From NCBI RefSeq assembly GCF_014633365.1, contig NC_068352.1, positions 6,998,393 to 7,062,392 of the forward strand: a stretch of 64,000 nt of DNA, in the 5' to 3' direction. The notes below the pieces were generated by a model, which was not told the DNA's origin, searched no databases, and saw only the letters and a program-made list of their open reading frames with translations. This DNA is from Diospyros lotus (taxonomy: Eukaryota > Streptophyta > Magnoliopsida > Ericales > Ebenaceae). This document shows positions 1 through 9,302 of the stretch, one piece after another. The first letter of the stretch is position 1. Every line of letters begins with the position of its first letter. The position numbers and the translations under genes were made by a program.

Positions 1-121
1 ACTAGGAGGATTCGTCTATAATTTTCCATATTAACACAATATTGCTACATAAAACAAAAAAAACCATGGATGTAAACAGGGAGAGAGAGAGAGAGAGAAG
101 GGATGGTAATATTATGCGTAC
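1..121 (-). other. Putative IMP3 intron 1 (partial)
   Basis: Non-coding sequence downstream of exon 1 on the minus strand. It begins with a GT donor at 121 and contains a (GA)n/(CT)n microsatellite at about 80-98 and a T-rich stretch followed by a TAG acceptor-like site near 45-65. The sequence after that site does not resemble the next part of IMP3, so the true acceptor is probably outside the window. Confidence 0.45.
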
Positions 122-255
122 TTCTTGTAATCGTCTCGGCCGGTGACGTGATAACGCTGCATAACATGAGCTTCCCTGTGGCCTCCCTCTCTCTTCCATT
201 CCAGAAAATTAACCTTCTTTAACAACTTCTTCTCGTGAAACCTTAGCTTTCTCAT
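122..255 (-). CDS. IMP3: IMP3 (U3 snoRNP component), exon 1, partial gene
   Basis: Exon 1 of the gene for IMP3, the small S4-domain protein that binds U3 snoRNA and Mpp10/Imp4 in the nucleolar SSU processome and is needed for early 18S pre-rRNA cleavage. The minus strand from the ATG at 255 reads MRKLRFHEKKLLKKVNFLEW, then a continuation ending GRDDYKKY, which matches the conserved N-terminus of IMP3 (about 180 aa in full, related to ribosomal protein uS4). An upstream in-frame ATG exists, but the family begins at MRKL. Continuous reading stops three codons after KKY. A GT donor (GTACGC from 121) would end the exon in phase 2 inside a Lys codon, so I infer that intron 1 starts at 121 and the remaining exons lie left of the window. 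No disabling change is visible in this exon, so the gene may be active. The family assignment is from recalled similarity, not a search. Confidence 0.85.
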
Positions 256-440
256 CCTTTGCCCTTTTACAGTATTCAGAAATCTGGGAAACAAGATTCA
301 GAAATCTAGGATGTTCTAACAGACCGCAAGTTTCAGAAATCTGGAGTGCTCGAAATCGACCTCGAGCTCTATCTATCTATTATCTATTATAATAATGAAT
401 CCGGAGAAGGGGGTTTATAAACTAATGAGAATGTTACCTA
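256..440 (-). promoter_or_regulatory. Presumed 5' leader/proximal promoter of IMP3
   Basis: Stretch immediately upstream of the IMP3 start on the minus strand. It holds three close copies of the word cagaaatctgg or a near variant (about 275-345) and short tatct repeats (about 368-390). I see no clear TATA box or telo-box here. The regulatory role is inferred from position only. Confidence 0.3.
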
Positions 441-1060
441 AAGTGGGTCGATGGCGGTGACAGGCCAGCCCGGACGACGGCGGTGAGGCGGTCGCGAGAG
501 TGGCCGGATGGTGGCCGGTCGCTTCACGATTACCGACAACAGAGAATGGCGGCACACGACAGAGGGAAGAAAGCGGCAGATCTGGAGGCTGGAGATGATG
601 GTAGGAGGTGGTGGCAGTGGTTATCTGAGACGCACACAAGTGGTGGTCGCTTCGTGATGCTGTCCGTCGAAACAGATAGTGGACTGCGGTGGTTCACGAG
701 TGGAATATGGCGGAGGCAGGTGCCGGAGAGAAAACGGAGGGGCGATGTCGCGTGTGGTGCTAGGTGGCGGTTATGCGGCAGTCAGTTACGGCCGATAATG
801 GGTGTATCGTGGTGGCTTTGCGACGCCGCGCTGGTCAGAAGGAGGAGATTTGGTGGCCGGCGGTAAGAGCCACCGCCTGCGGAAAAACAGAGGGGAAAAG
901 GGCAGTAAACTGCGAGCAGCCCTAGCTGCCTCAATGAGGCCTTTTTATAGTGATAAAAATGGATCAGGGTCGGGTCAGTTGGAGCGCACAAAGCCCGCCA
1001 ACTCACAATCCGGCCTTGGCCCGGCCAGCCTGCCCAGCCTCTGGCCAGGCGTCAGCCAGG
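441..1060. other. GC-rich segment, possibly an LTR or promoter fragment
   Basis: A GC-rich island (many cggcgg/gtggccgg words) in otherwise AT-rich DNA. It reads open for 127 codons on the plus strand (483-866), but the composition is low-complexity and no family is recognised. On the minus strand a TATA-like ctataaaaagg occurs near 940-950 ahead of the GC-rich part, the same layout seen in the gypsy LTRs of this window (TATA box, then a GC-rich untranslated leader). It could be an LTR remnant or a CpG-rich promoter of the neighbouring gene; neither is proven. Confidence 0.3.
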
Positions 1061-1559
1061 TAGAATCACAAATGAGCCCAGTTGTTTGCAAATAACTCTA
1101 CACTCAAATCGTTAAAAGTTCAAACTTCATCGGTTAAAATAAATAAAATAAGTTTGAGTTTAACTTAAAATTCAATTTGTAAATGAATTAAGATGAAATT
1201 TAATAAAACTCAGTTTGATAGTTCACAAATTGGCTTAGATAGAGATTCACGAGCTGACTTAATTATATACTGACAAGATAAATCGTTTAAAGACTTGTGA
1301 GTAAACTTGATTATTGGTTCGTAAGTAGCTTGTAAATAGTTTGTTTGTAAATATATTAATAAATTTATTCATAATTTTATAAAAATATTATTTAACATAA
1401 AATTATCAAATTTTAAATTATCATAATAATATCATTAATAGAATATGTTGATAATAAGATATGTTATAACTTGAAAATTAATCAACTAATATACGAACTT
1501 AATATTGTAATTATCATTTTAATCAAGTAAAGAAATGCTTAGTAAAGTAACAACTAACA

Positions 1560-1915
1560 AGTATTGTACTCAACTAATTCTTTCTTTTAATCAAGTAAGA
1601 CTTAAACATTTAAATAATTAATTGATTATATACTTATTTTACTTGAATATATGGTAGAATAACATTATTTGAATAAGTAAAGAGTTAATCGACTAAATGG
1701 TATATTAGTTGAGTAACTACAACATTTAATCGAGTAATAAATATGAATTAAAATGACAATTCTATACTTGTATTATTAATCGATTAAAAAAATATTAATC
1801 GAGTAAAATTATATGTTACTCAAGTATCAAAAAGAATTATTTGAATAACTATATATTTCACTCGAGTAATACCTAATTAACTTGACTAATGTTATATTAA
1901 ATTTTAAAAAATTAA
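1560..1915. repeat. Irregular cluster of ACTCGAGTA-like motifs
   Basis: Words such as taatcgagtaa, actcaagta, actcgagtaat and aatcgactaaa recur every 20-50 bp, each separated by unrelated AT-rich sequence. The core resembles the palindrome ACTCGAGT. The same type of array is found at 24,590-24,950, 43,810-44,530 and 45,890-46,030. Confidence 0.55.
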
Positions 1916-3004
1916 TAGTTAAACACAGATTTAAATGCATATTCAAGTTTTTTTATATACAAATAAATTTTAAAAATTGACATGATATTATAAAATTTAT
2001 AATAATTTTATCTAAAATTAATAACAGTTCATAATAGTTATATCAAAAATTAATAATAATTCTGGTGATTAAAATTATTATTAATTTTAAATAAGACTAT
2101 TATGAATTATATAATATTACATCAATATATATATAAATAATATTTTCATGAAAATATAATAATTATTTAAAATGTATGAAAATTTGTCTATATTTTGAGT
2201 AATATGTAGAATAAAAATTTTTATTTTATATATTATATGTTACAAAACACACCAACAGCATAGATTAATTTTCAGACAATGCATATTTATTATATCTTAA
2301 TTTTTAAGTCTAACTATTTATTGTTAATTAATTTTATTATAATAAATATATTTAATCCACCATCTATATGCATGTTTCTCATCTAACTAAATTTTCCTCT
2401 TGAGCACCTTAATATGTTATAAGCATTGCCCTTAGTTATTGTTATCTTTTCCGAAAAAAGAAATTATAGAATAGGAAATACTTAAAAATTAAATAGATAG
2501 GGGTGTATGTAGAAAATAACCAAAATTATAAGGGTTAAAATGAAATAGATAGGGGTGTATGTGAAATTAATTTATAATTTATATGATATAAATAGTGTTG
2601 TTACAGTTTAAACCCTGATTGATTGATTTGAAATTGCATTTGAATTGTAATTGCATGTAGCCTATTGCTAGGAAGAAAGGAATAGACTAGAGACCCATCG
2701 TCGCTTGTCGGAGTGTCTACCACTCTCGTCGCGATCTTACCACCTCATCGTCTTGCCATTGCCTCGGCATTTTAGAGAAAGAGAGAGAAATGTTTCTTCT
2801 CTTTCTTCAATCCATCCACTCTGCACATTGGTAACACTTTTCTTCAATTAATCTTCAATTTATTTTACTTGTCATTTGTGCAAATGTTTCTCAATCTTTT
2901 TGGATAATGTGTATTTGATTCAACACATAATTTGATCCTGTTTTATTCCTTAGAAACCTTAAGAAATCTGAAATGTCTTACTATTGAAATTTTTTGTTCT
3001 TTTT

Positions 3005-3172
3005 AGCCCAAGCCCGAGCTCGCCAAAAGCTTGTCAAGCCTGAGCTTGGACTATGTTAACAGAACTTGAGCTTGAGAAAACCTTCCATGCTCAACTCGAG
3101 CTCGAGCTTGAGCTCAAGCTTGAATTTGTCAAGCCGAGTTGAGGCTGGGCTCGGTTGGATTGCAACCCTACA
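3005..3172. mobile_element. Terminal fragment of a GAGCTCGAG-rich hAT-like element
   Basis: Segment rich in gagctcgag/gagcttgag words ending in ttggattgcaaccctaca. On the minus strand this reads TAGGGTTGCAATCCAACCGA, a hAT-type terminus. A related fragment is at 45,700-45,885. Only one end is clear, so this is probably a truncated or nested copy. Confidence 0.45.
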
Positions 3173-3574
3173 GTCAGGTTTTGTTTTTCTTATGTCTAGA
3201 ATATTTAAAATCATAAATATTTAAAATAAAATCATTGCAATATTCAAAAATTTTATGTTAAATAATATATTTATAAAATTATAAAATAAATTTATTAATA
3301 TATTTATAAATGAACATGTTCACATGCCTATTCAAACTTCTAATTGAACATGTTTGTGAGCTTCAAATTGAGTCTATTCACGAGCTACTGATCAAACCTA
3401 TTTGTTAATCTTAACAAGTCAAGTTCTACTAAGGTCAAGTTCAACTTGTTTATAAATCGAGTTTTAAAGTAGAATCAAGTTTAACTTATTTATTTTAATG
3501 AACGAAATCTAACAAGCTTTTATCAAGCCAAACACCAAACAACTCATGAACGACTCAACTCATTTGCGACCCTA

Positions 3575-3894
3575 CTTATAATATAATTCGTCATTAGTTC
3601 TCTGGGCCAGCCAACAAGCAATGCAACGATCAAGGGACTTGAAGAAACCAAGTGAATTGAAAGCCCCCCCAAGGCCTCCTCAAAGTTAACTTTTTAACCG
3701 TTAAAAGGATAAATTATTGCCATGTCTTCTGTTGTTAAAAAGTTTCCTTCAACTTATTACAATAAACAAAAACTTGGGAACATGTTCTCTTTTCCACCCC
3801 ATAATTCTAACATGCATGTTTCCCAGCATAAAAATCCATCTAATTCTACTTCTACCTCAAGAAGCCATAACATAATTAACTTCCCATAAATCTC
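3575..3894. other. Unassigned intergenic DNA
   Basis: No coding potential or repeat was recognised. The stretch lies 3' of the IMP3 pseudogene fragment on the minus strand and may be its old 3' flank. It contains a short C-run near 3665. Confidence 0.4.
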
Positions 3895-4136
3895 TTAGGC
3901 TAATATGCTATAATTGACAAGCTTTTTGTTGTACTCCAACACTCTTTTTCTTGATCTTGGATGAATCTACCCGAGTAACGAAGTCTTCCATGTTTATTGT
4001 CACAATATGTGTTAGATCAGTAACTGTCTCTAGGCCAACTCAAATATGCCTTTGCTTTATGTATGTGATGGCTTCTTCCAAGTGTTTAACAAATTTCAAC
4101 CACTCCAAAAATGTTGAGAGCCTACACCTAAAAAAC
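3895..4136 (-). pseudogene. IMP3 C-terminal fragment, pseudogene
   Basis: Minus-strand translation gives blocks matching the C-terminal half of IMP3: FRCRLST, then WLKFVKHLEEAITYIKQRHI, an in-frame stop, VGLETVTDLTHIVTINMEDF, and VTRVDSSKIKKK. After a frameshift it continues RVLEYNKKLVNYSILA to a natural-looking stop at 3895. The internal TGA and the frameshift show it is not functional as it stands. It lies upstream of exon 1 (122-255) on the same strand, the wrong order for a single gene, so it is probably the end of a second, tandem IMP3 copy. The rest of that copy would have been at higher coordinates, where the Tat-like retroelement now begins at about 4187. The break near 4136 may be an exon boundary (a tag/ag acceptor is present) or a deletion. 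Confidence 0.8.
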
Positions 4137-4272
4137 TAAGAACCATTCATTTATGCAACAATTTTATAGCAATATTTTTTTATAATTGTTGTATCTTAGC
4201 ACAATGGGCCCAAGCCTAAGGAAGGAAGTCCAATTGAGGAAGCCCAAAAAGAAGAAGACCTAAGGTTATCAA

Positions 4273-5477
4273 TAGGGATGGCAATTGCAACCGAAACCGT
4301 GGGGAACCGAACCGAAATCGAACCGGTCAACGCGGTTAAAAACCTTTTGACTGGGTAATGGTTTGGTTCAGGGAAAAATCGAACACTGTTTCAATAGGTA
4401 TGGTTTGGTTATGATTTTCACTAAAACCAAACCAAAACCCGAACTGAAACCAAACCGAATGGTGGGTAACCGAACCGAACCGAATATATATATATAATAT
4501 TATATATATAATATAATATGTATATATAATATATATTATATGCAACCCCTCCCACCTGAGGCTAGCCCACCCCAGCCAAATTGCCTTGCTTGCAAACCCT
4601 TCTCCCCTTCTCTTCTCGTTCCTCTCTCAACCTCACTCTCACTCTCTCTCACCCTCGCTGCCTCTCGCTCGTTCGCCCGCTCTCTGCATGTCTCTTGCTC
4701 TCGTTCGCCCTCGCTAGATCTCTCTTGCTCTCGCTAGGCTCGGCCCCTGCTCTCGCTTGCCCTCAATCTCTCTCACCCTTTCTACCTCATTTCTCTTGCT
4801 CCTCCGCGCGAGCTCACCAATTGCCCTCGCTCTCAGTATCTCTCTTGCTCTCACTCGCCCTCGCTAGATCTCTCTTGCCCTCGCTAGGGCTCGGCCCCTC
4901 TTGCTCTCGCTCGCCCTCGACCTCTCTCACCCTCGCTGCCTCTCGCTCTCTGCCTCATCTCTCTTTATATTAATTTATTTTTTATATTTATAATTTTGTT
5001 AGATGGAGTTGGCTCATTCATTTCAGATGGACATACATCAATTTATGAAGAATATATTAATGTTGTTGATGAAGGTATTAACTTTCGTAGCTAATTTTTT
5101 TTAGCTTAAATTACAATTTAATTATGCATATATTAATTTATTGATCTTAACAATTGTAGGTTTGGAAATGTGATTTTATATCCAATAAGTTTTGTAACTT
5201 TATGCAAGAATAAGGTAACTTTATTAGAATTTATCTTTGTTTGTTGTGAAATTATCAAAAAAATTTATGAATGCTATTTGTCTTTGTTTGTTGATATAGA
5301 TTAAACTAAAAAAACCATAGTTAAACCGAAACCGAACCGAAACCGAATGGTTTGGTTATGATTTTAAACTTTTAAAACCAAATGAGTAATGGTTTGGTTT
5401 TGGTTTTAGTAATTTAAGTTTGGTTTGGTTATGGTTTTGGCAAAAATTGAAACCAAACCGAACCATTGCCAACCCTA
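4273..5477. mobile_element. Non-autonomous hAT element with exact 8-bp TSD
   Basis: The left terminus is TAGGGATGGCAATTGCAACC and the right terminus on the minus strand is TAGGGTTGGCAATGGTTCGG. Both continue into mirrored arrays of aaccgaaccgaa/ggtttggtt words over about 200 bp. The element is flanked by the perfect octamer GTTATCAA at 4265-4272 and 5478-5485. Terminal sequence and TSD length identify the hAT superfamily. At 1205 bp it has no transposase. The interior carries a pyrimidine-rich block (4590-4970) made of ctctcgctcgcc-type words, which reads open as a Leu/Ser-rich 130-codon frame that is very probably not a protein. Confidence 0.9.
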
Positions 5478-5485
5478 GTTATCAA

Positions 5486-6150
5486 GACGCCTTTCTAAGA
5501 AGGTAGTCTTCGGGAAACCCTTGGAGGTTTGCCAGAGTGATTTAGTCTCTAGGAAACCTCCTGAGGGTCTCCCAAGAATCTTTGAGTGACCTTTCAAGGA
5601 TCTTTTTCAGGTGTCCTCATGTTTAGCTCCTCCAAAAATCTTATCCAAATCACCTTGAAAAGACCAAGTGACCCTTTTGGAAGTCTCTCTCAATACCATC
5701 AAGAGACCATTTCGTGAGCTTTTCTCAAGTCACTCAATCCAAAAAGGCTTACATGGCAGTAGAAGACCTTCCAAGGAGCCTTCTAATCCCCTCAGATGTG
5801 GTCTCCATGAGACTATTCATGTTTACCTCTGATGTTCTTGCTTAGAAATTTGGAAAAGGCGATCTCAAAATATTTAAGTAATCCACCGCTTGTCAATTTC
5901 ACTCTTTATAGATAGAGAATGATCCCTTCGGTTGAGGTACGTTCAAAACTCTAATTCTAACTACACTTATATTATTCTTACATTCTTAATCAAAGATAGA
6001 CTAACTTAAGCATTGGAAAGCTTGTGTTGGAGACACCCCACACCCTTAGTCACTTTCTCTTTCGCAGTTCTCCTAGTGTCTAGAAGCTTAAGACAAACAC
6101 TCTCTCGTAGCTACAAATTTATTATTGTATCTAGCTCACAATAATTAATG
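5486..6150 (+). mobile_element. Tat-like element, LTR 3' part and leader
   Basis: Continuation of the sequence interrupted by the hAT element. It has the feel of a gypsy LTR: repeated imperfect ggagacctt/gaaacctcc words, a possible TATA region (tatttaag near 5870), then the segment gcattggaaagcttgtgttgg leading to ctagctcaca at about 6135-6145, where the LTR may end. A primer-binding site was not recognised. The assignment depends on the collinear gag downstream. Confidence 0.4.
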
Positions 6151-6850
6151 TCGTTTGTGAGAAAAAAGCAAAAATAATTAAACAATGACATGAACAAGGA
6201 ATATCACCAGTCAATAAAGCCATGAGGGACAAGTGGTGTAGACTCTCAAGAACCTGTAAAGACCCCAAGGGACTCTCACAACAAATCAGTCGGGATTACA
6301 ATCTACTAGACACTGCCAAAGGCTTCAGGAGACCTTCCCCACTGGTCACCTAGGGACATTCAAGGCAACCCTTCCAACTATGCCCCTTGTTGATTATGAA
6401 ACTCTTTGGAGATAACATAAGGAGAGCATGCAAGGCGTCATACCTCATGTTTCCTTGCCATAGATCTTGTTGAACCTCATGCCGGCCTTAATCACTTTCC
6501 TAGGATTATGGAGGATGCTCTTCTCCCTGAGGCTACTCACTTAGGAGAATAGCGAAAGACCTTGTGGCTTGCTCCTCTATAGAAGACTCACTTAGAGACG
6601 GTACTACCCTAGGAAAGGGAAGAAGCACATGAACAACTTCATACAAATAATGAAAAGCTCTGGAAGGAAAAATATCCCAAAATTATGAAAAGTACAACTG
6701 TAGGGAATGTCTGATCCTTTCTGGAGAAATGCTTAGGAGGGATTAAGAAGTGGATAACCCCTCAACGTTCAATGCTTGAGAAACCACCAATATGAAGAGA
6801 ATGATAGAAGAAATCTTGGAACAAAAGTAATTGGTTCTTGCACCAAAGGA
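6151..6850 (+). mobile_element. Tat-like element, 5' untranslated/N-terminal gag region
   Basis: Sequence between the presumed LTR and the recognisable gag. It has no long open frame and no identifiable domain. It contains many ggagacctt/aggagac-type words related to those of the LTR. It is taken as the degenerate leader and N-terminal gag by position only. Confidence 0.35.
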
Positions 6851-6894
6851 CCAACAAAGGAGGAGAATCCCATTTGCATTATAAATAATGATGA

Positions 6895-7762
6895 ATTCCA
6901 TGCCTAAAAAGTTTAAGATGCCCCAACTCACTTCATATTCAATCAAAGGAGATCCCATGATCACATCTAGAACTATGAGTCCTTAATGCTACTACATGGA
7001 TGGGAAGATGAAATCATGTGATGCGTTTTCCCTCTAACATTAATAGATCATGCTTGTGCCTGGTTTAATGATTTGGCTGAAGGATCCATTTCTTTTTTTG
7101 AGCAATTAAGGGCCGAGTTTATCAAGGCTTTTATTATTAATAGTCAAACAAAAAAGGATCCCATTTGACTCCTTAGCGTCCGACAAAGTAGTAAAGAGAT
7201 GCTCTCACAATATGTGAATTAATTCTAGGATGTAACTCTAGAAATACGAGACTTACAAGTTGAGGTGGCCATTACTTCCATGCTCCAAGGAACTCGATCA
7301 ACCCCTCTGTAAGAATTATTGGCCCCTGATCAGCCAAAGACCCTAGTAGACTTATTTGACCAAGCAAATAAATACATATTCCATGATGAGGTAATGTGAA
7401 TGGTTGGAGGATACGAAAAAAGAAACAAAAAGGTAAGAGAAAAAAGAGGTTAATGATGGGACTGGTTGAAGACATGAGAAGGCCAAAAAACCTGAAGGCC
7501 CTTTTAGGCCACAATTTAACTATTATACTCAGCTCACGGAACCCTGATATGCCATTTTGACAAATATGGAAAGGTTAAGCTTAATTACCCTCCCAAAGAA
7601 ATCTAATCAACTTTTAGGGAAAAACAAATAGGCATATTGCAGATATCATGGGAGTTACAACCACACTGTAAATAAATACTGTGAGTTGAAGAACTAGATT
7701 GAAGCCCTTAAGTTGAGGAGGAATGTGAGAACAGAAGAAAGAGAAAAGAAAGATCGTTAAGG
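6895..7762 (+). pseudogene. Tat-like gag (degenerate)
   Basis: Plus-strand frames show the retrotransposon gag core typical of the Tat lineage: MPKKFKMPQLTSYSIKGDP (about 6900), then CDAFSLTLIDHACAWFNDLA (about 7020-7080), followed by EGSISFFEQLRAEFIKAF and QSSKEMLSQYVN. These correspond to the family pattern FPLTL-G-A--WF--L--GSI-SF--L---F. Stops and frameshifts interrupt it throughout, so it cannot make a capsid protein. The gene is broken at 7762 by a solo LTR and resumes at 9254. Confidence 0.75.
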
Positions 7763-9248
7763 TGTTGGAAATGTATGCCCTAAAGACACGTTTTGTTTAA
7801 TTTATGGTAATGATGTTTCTTTTATTCAGTTTATGGCACATATACTATTTGCATTTAATTGTTGGAAAGGTGTCCATGCTATTAAGTAAGTGATTCATGT
7901 GATGGGTCGTTCTTCACAGTTAGGCATGAATCATGGGTACTTAATAAGCAAGAAAATATAACTCTTGATCTTTTGATAGAACTGGGCATTCTATCATGAT
8001 AAGATCATTGTGCAATAGATCCTAATGGAGGATGGCTTGCCTTAGCCAGTAAGCAGTCCGTTTACTCTAATTGTACAAGCGCATTTGGAATGCGTAGAGT
8101 GGACCTGTGATAGAAGCTAATGAAAAGTACTAATTATCATGGAGCTAGTCTATCACTGCTACTACGTGGACGAGTACTCTAATACTTGAGTATTAGTTGG
8201 TGGTCTAGTGAACCTAGAGCTATATTCTTAGATTCACTGTAGGTGAGGTCTGTCAAAGATCAATATCCTTTTGAGTTGGGAGTATGGTTTCTAATTAGCT
8301 AAGACAGACTAATACAAGATAGTTTCTGTGATTCACCCCCTTGTGATTGTCCAAGAATAATCGAATAATCCAGGGCCCTGGGAACGTGACTTAAGAGTGT
8401 GTGCTTCTGGGTAGCTCCCAGTGATAAGCAAGTACATTCGAGTAGTCACGGATTATTGGACTAGTGATCTAAGGATGGTAGAAGTCATTTAGAAAGGTGT
8501 TAGTACATTATTCCTTTCTAAATGATGGGTGTTACGCAGAGGGGTATTTTCGTCATTACACTAGTAGGTCAAAGACATGGCATATGCAAAATTATTCGTG
8601 GGGTCAGTGTTACCATATGGTGATAATTGGAACACTTAGAATGACAAAATATAGCTACTAGGTAGCAGGGATATTTTGGTCATTTTAGTAGCCGTGAATA
8701 ATTTGTCTTTTGGTCCCCGGGGTAGCTCGATGTAACTCATGTATTTTTTAATACATTTGGCTTGTTGGATGAATTACATTGAGAGAGAATTATTTTATTC
8801 AGAATGGTCCATTGGGCTAGAATAAAATAATAGTTCATTAGGGTTTTAATTAATTAATTGGGCTAACCCAATTAGAAAATTAATTAAAAGATCTTGGCCC
8901 ATTAGGGTTTGGCCCACTAGGGTTTTAACCCTAGGGTTCTCCCTATATATATCTCTCTTTAGTTGTTTTTTCATCTAAGTCGTTTTTCATTCTTCTTCAT
9001 CGAAGAAAGGCCACGAGTTCGAGTCATACTCCGGAAGATCGAAAGGGTGCGTTTGAGTTCTGATGCGACGAAGTCGAAGGCTAGCAGGACAGCCGTCGTC
9101 TCCACAACGCGAGGAAGCTCCCATCGCTCCATTCCGTCCGGTAATCCGCCGCAAAAGTAAGTCTCCTAGATTCTTATCAATACGAGGAACGGTTTTGATT
9201 TTAAACCGCTTCCGCTGCATGCTTTGTTTCCTTGTTCATGATCCTTCA
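7763..9248 (+). mobile_element. Solo LTR (1.49 kb), TSD TAAGG
   Basis: Begins TGTTGGAAATG and ends ATCCTTCA, with TAAGG on both sides (7758-7762 and 9249-9253), so it is a solo LTR cut into Tat-like gag. A TATA box lies at about 8943-8952 (ctatatatatctc), followed by a pyrimidine-rich leader and a GC-richer block (8995-9150). The short frames in that block are not proteins. The superfamily is uncertain; TGTTGG termini and the tgccctaaa start would suit a copia LTR. Confidence 0.88.
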
Positions 9249-9253
9249 TAAGG

Positions 9254-9297
9254 GAGAAAACAAAGGTCTTAAAGTCAATAGAGGTTGGATCAGTGAC
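9254..9297 (+). pseudogene. Tat-like gag remnant between two solo LTRs
   Basis: A 44-bp piece of host gag, plus the target duplications on each side, trapped between two independent LTR insertions. Joining it conceptually to the flanks gives a Lys/Arg/Glu-rich linker, as expected between the gag core and the protease of Tat elements. Confidence 0.6.
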
Positions 9298-9302
9298 AAA
9301 AT

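Larger units (their letters stand above)
1061..3574. mobile_element. hAT-like non-autonomous DNA transposon (degenerate)
   Basis: The two ends form a long imperfect inverted repeat. The left end starts TAGAATCACAAATGAGCCCA and the right end, read on the minus strand, starts TAGGGTCGCAAATGAGTTGA. Similarity continues inward for about 350 bp to a shared aaatatattaataaatttat block (left about 1355, right about 3290). TAGGG-type termini followed by GCAAA are typical of hAT elements. The flanking octamers (cagccagg, cttataat) do not match, so the target duplication is lost or the ends are misplaced. The interior holds an ACTCGAGTA-type motif cluster (1560-1915), very AT-rich DNA (1920-2380), a (GA)n tract near 2777, and another hAT-like end at 3005-3172. 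No transposase was recognised. Confidence 0.5.

Noticed and set aside
483..866. 127-codon plus-strand open frame in GC-rich DNA
   Set aside because: Low-complexity Arg/Gly/Trp-rich translation, overlapping open frames on both strands, no recognisable domain; best explained by GC-rich composition.
4581..4973. 130-codon Leu/Ser-rich frame
   Set aside because: Lies wholly inside the hAT element's ctctcgctc block; the repeats read open in several frames.
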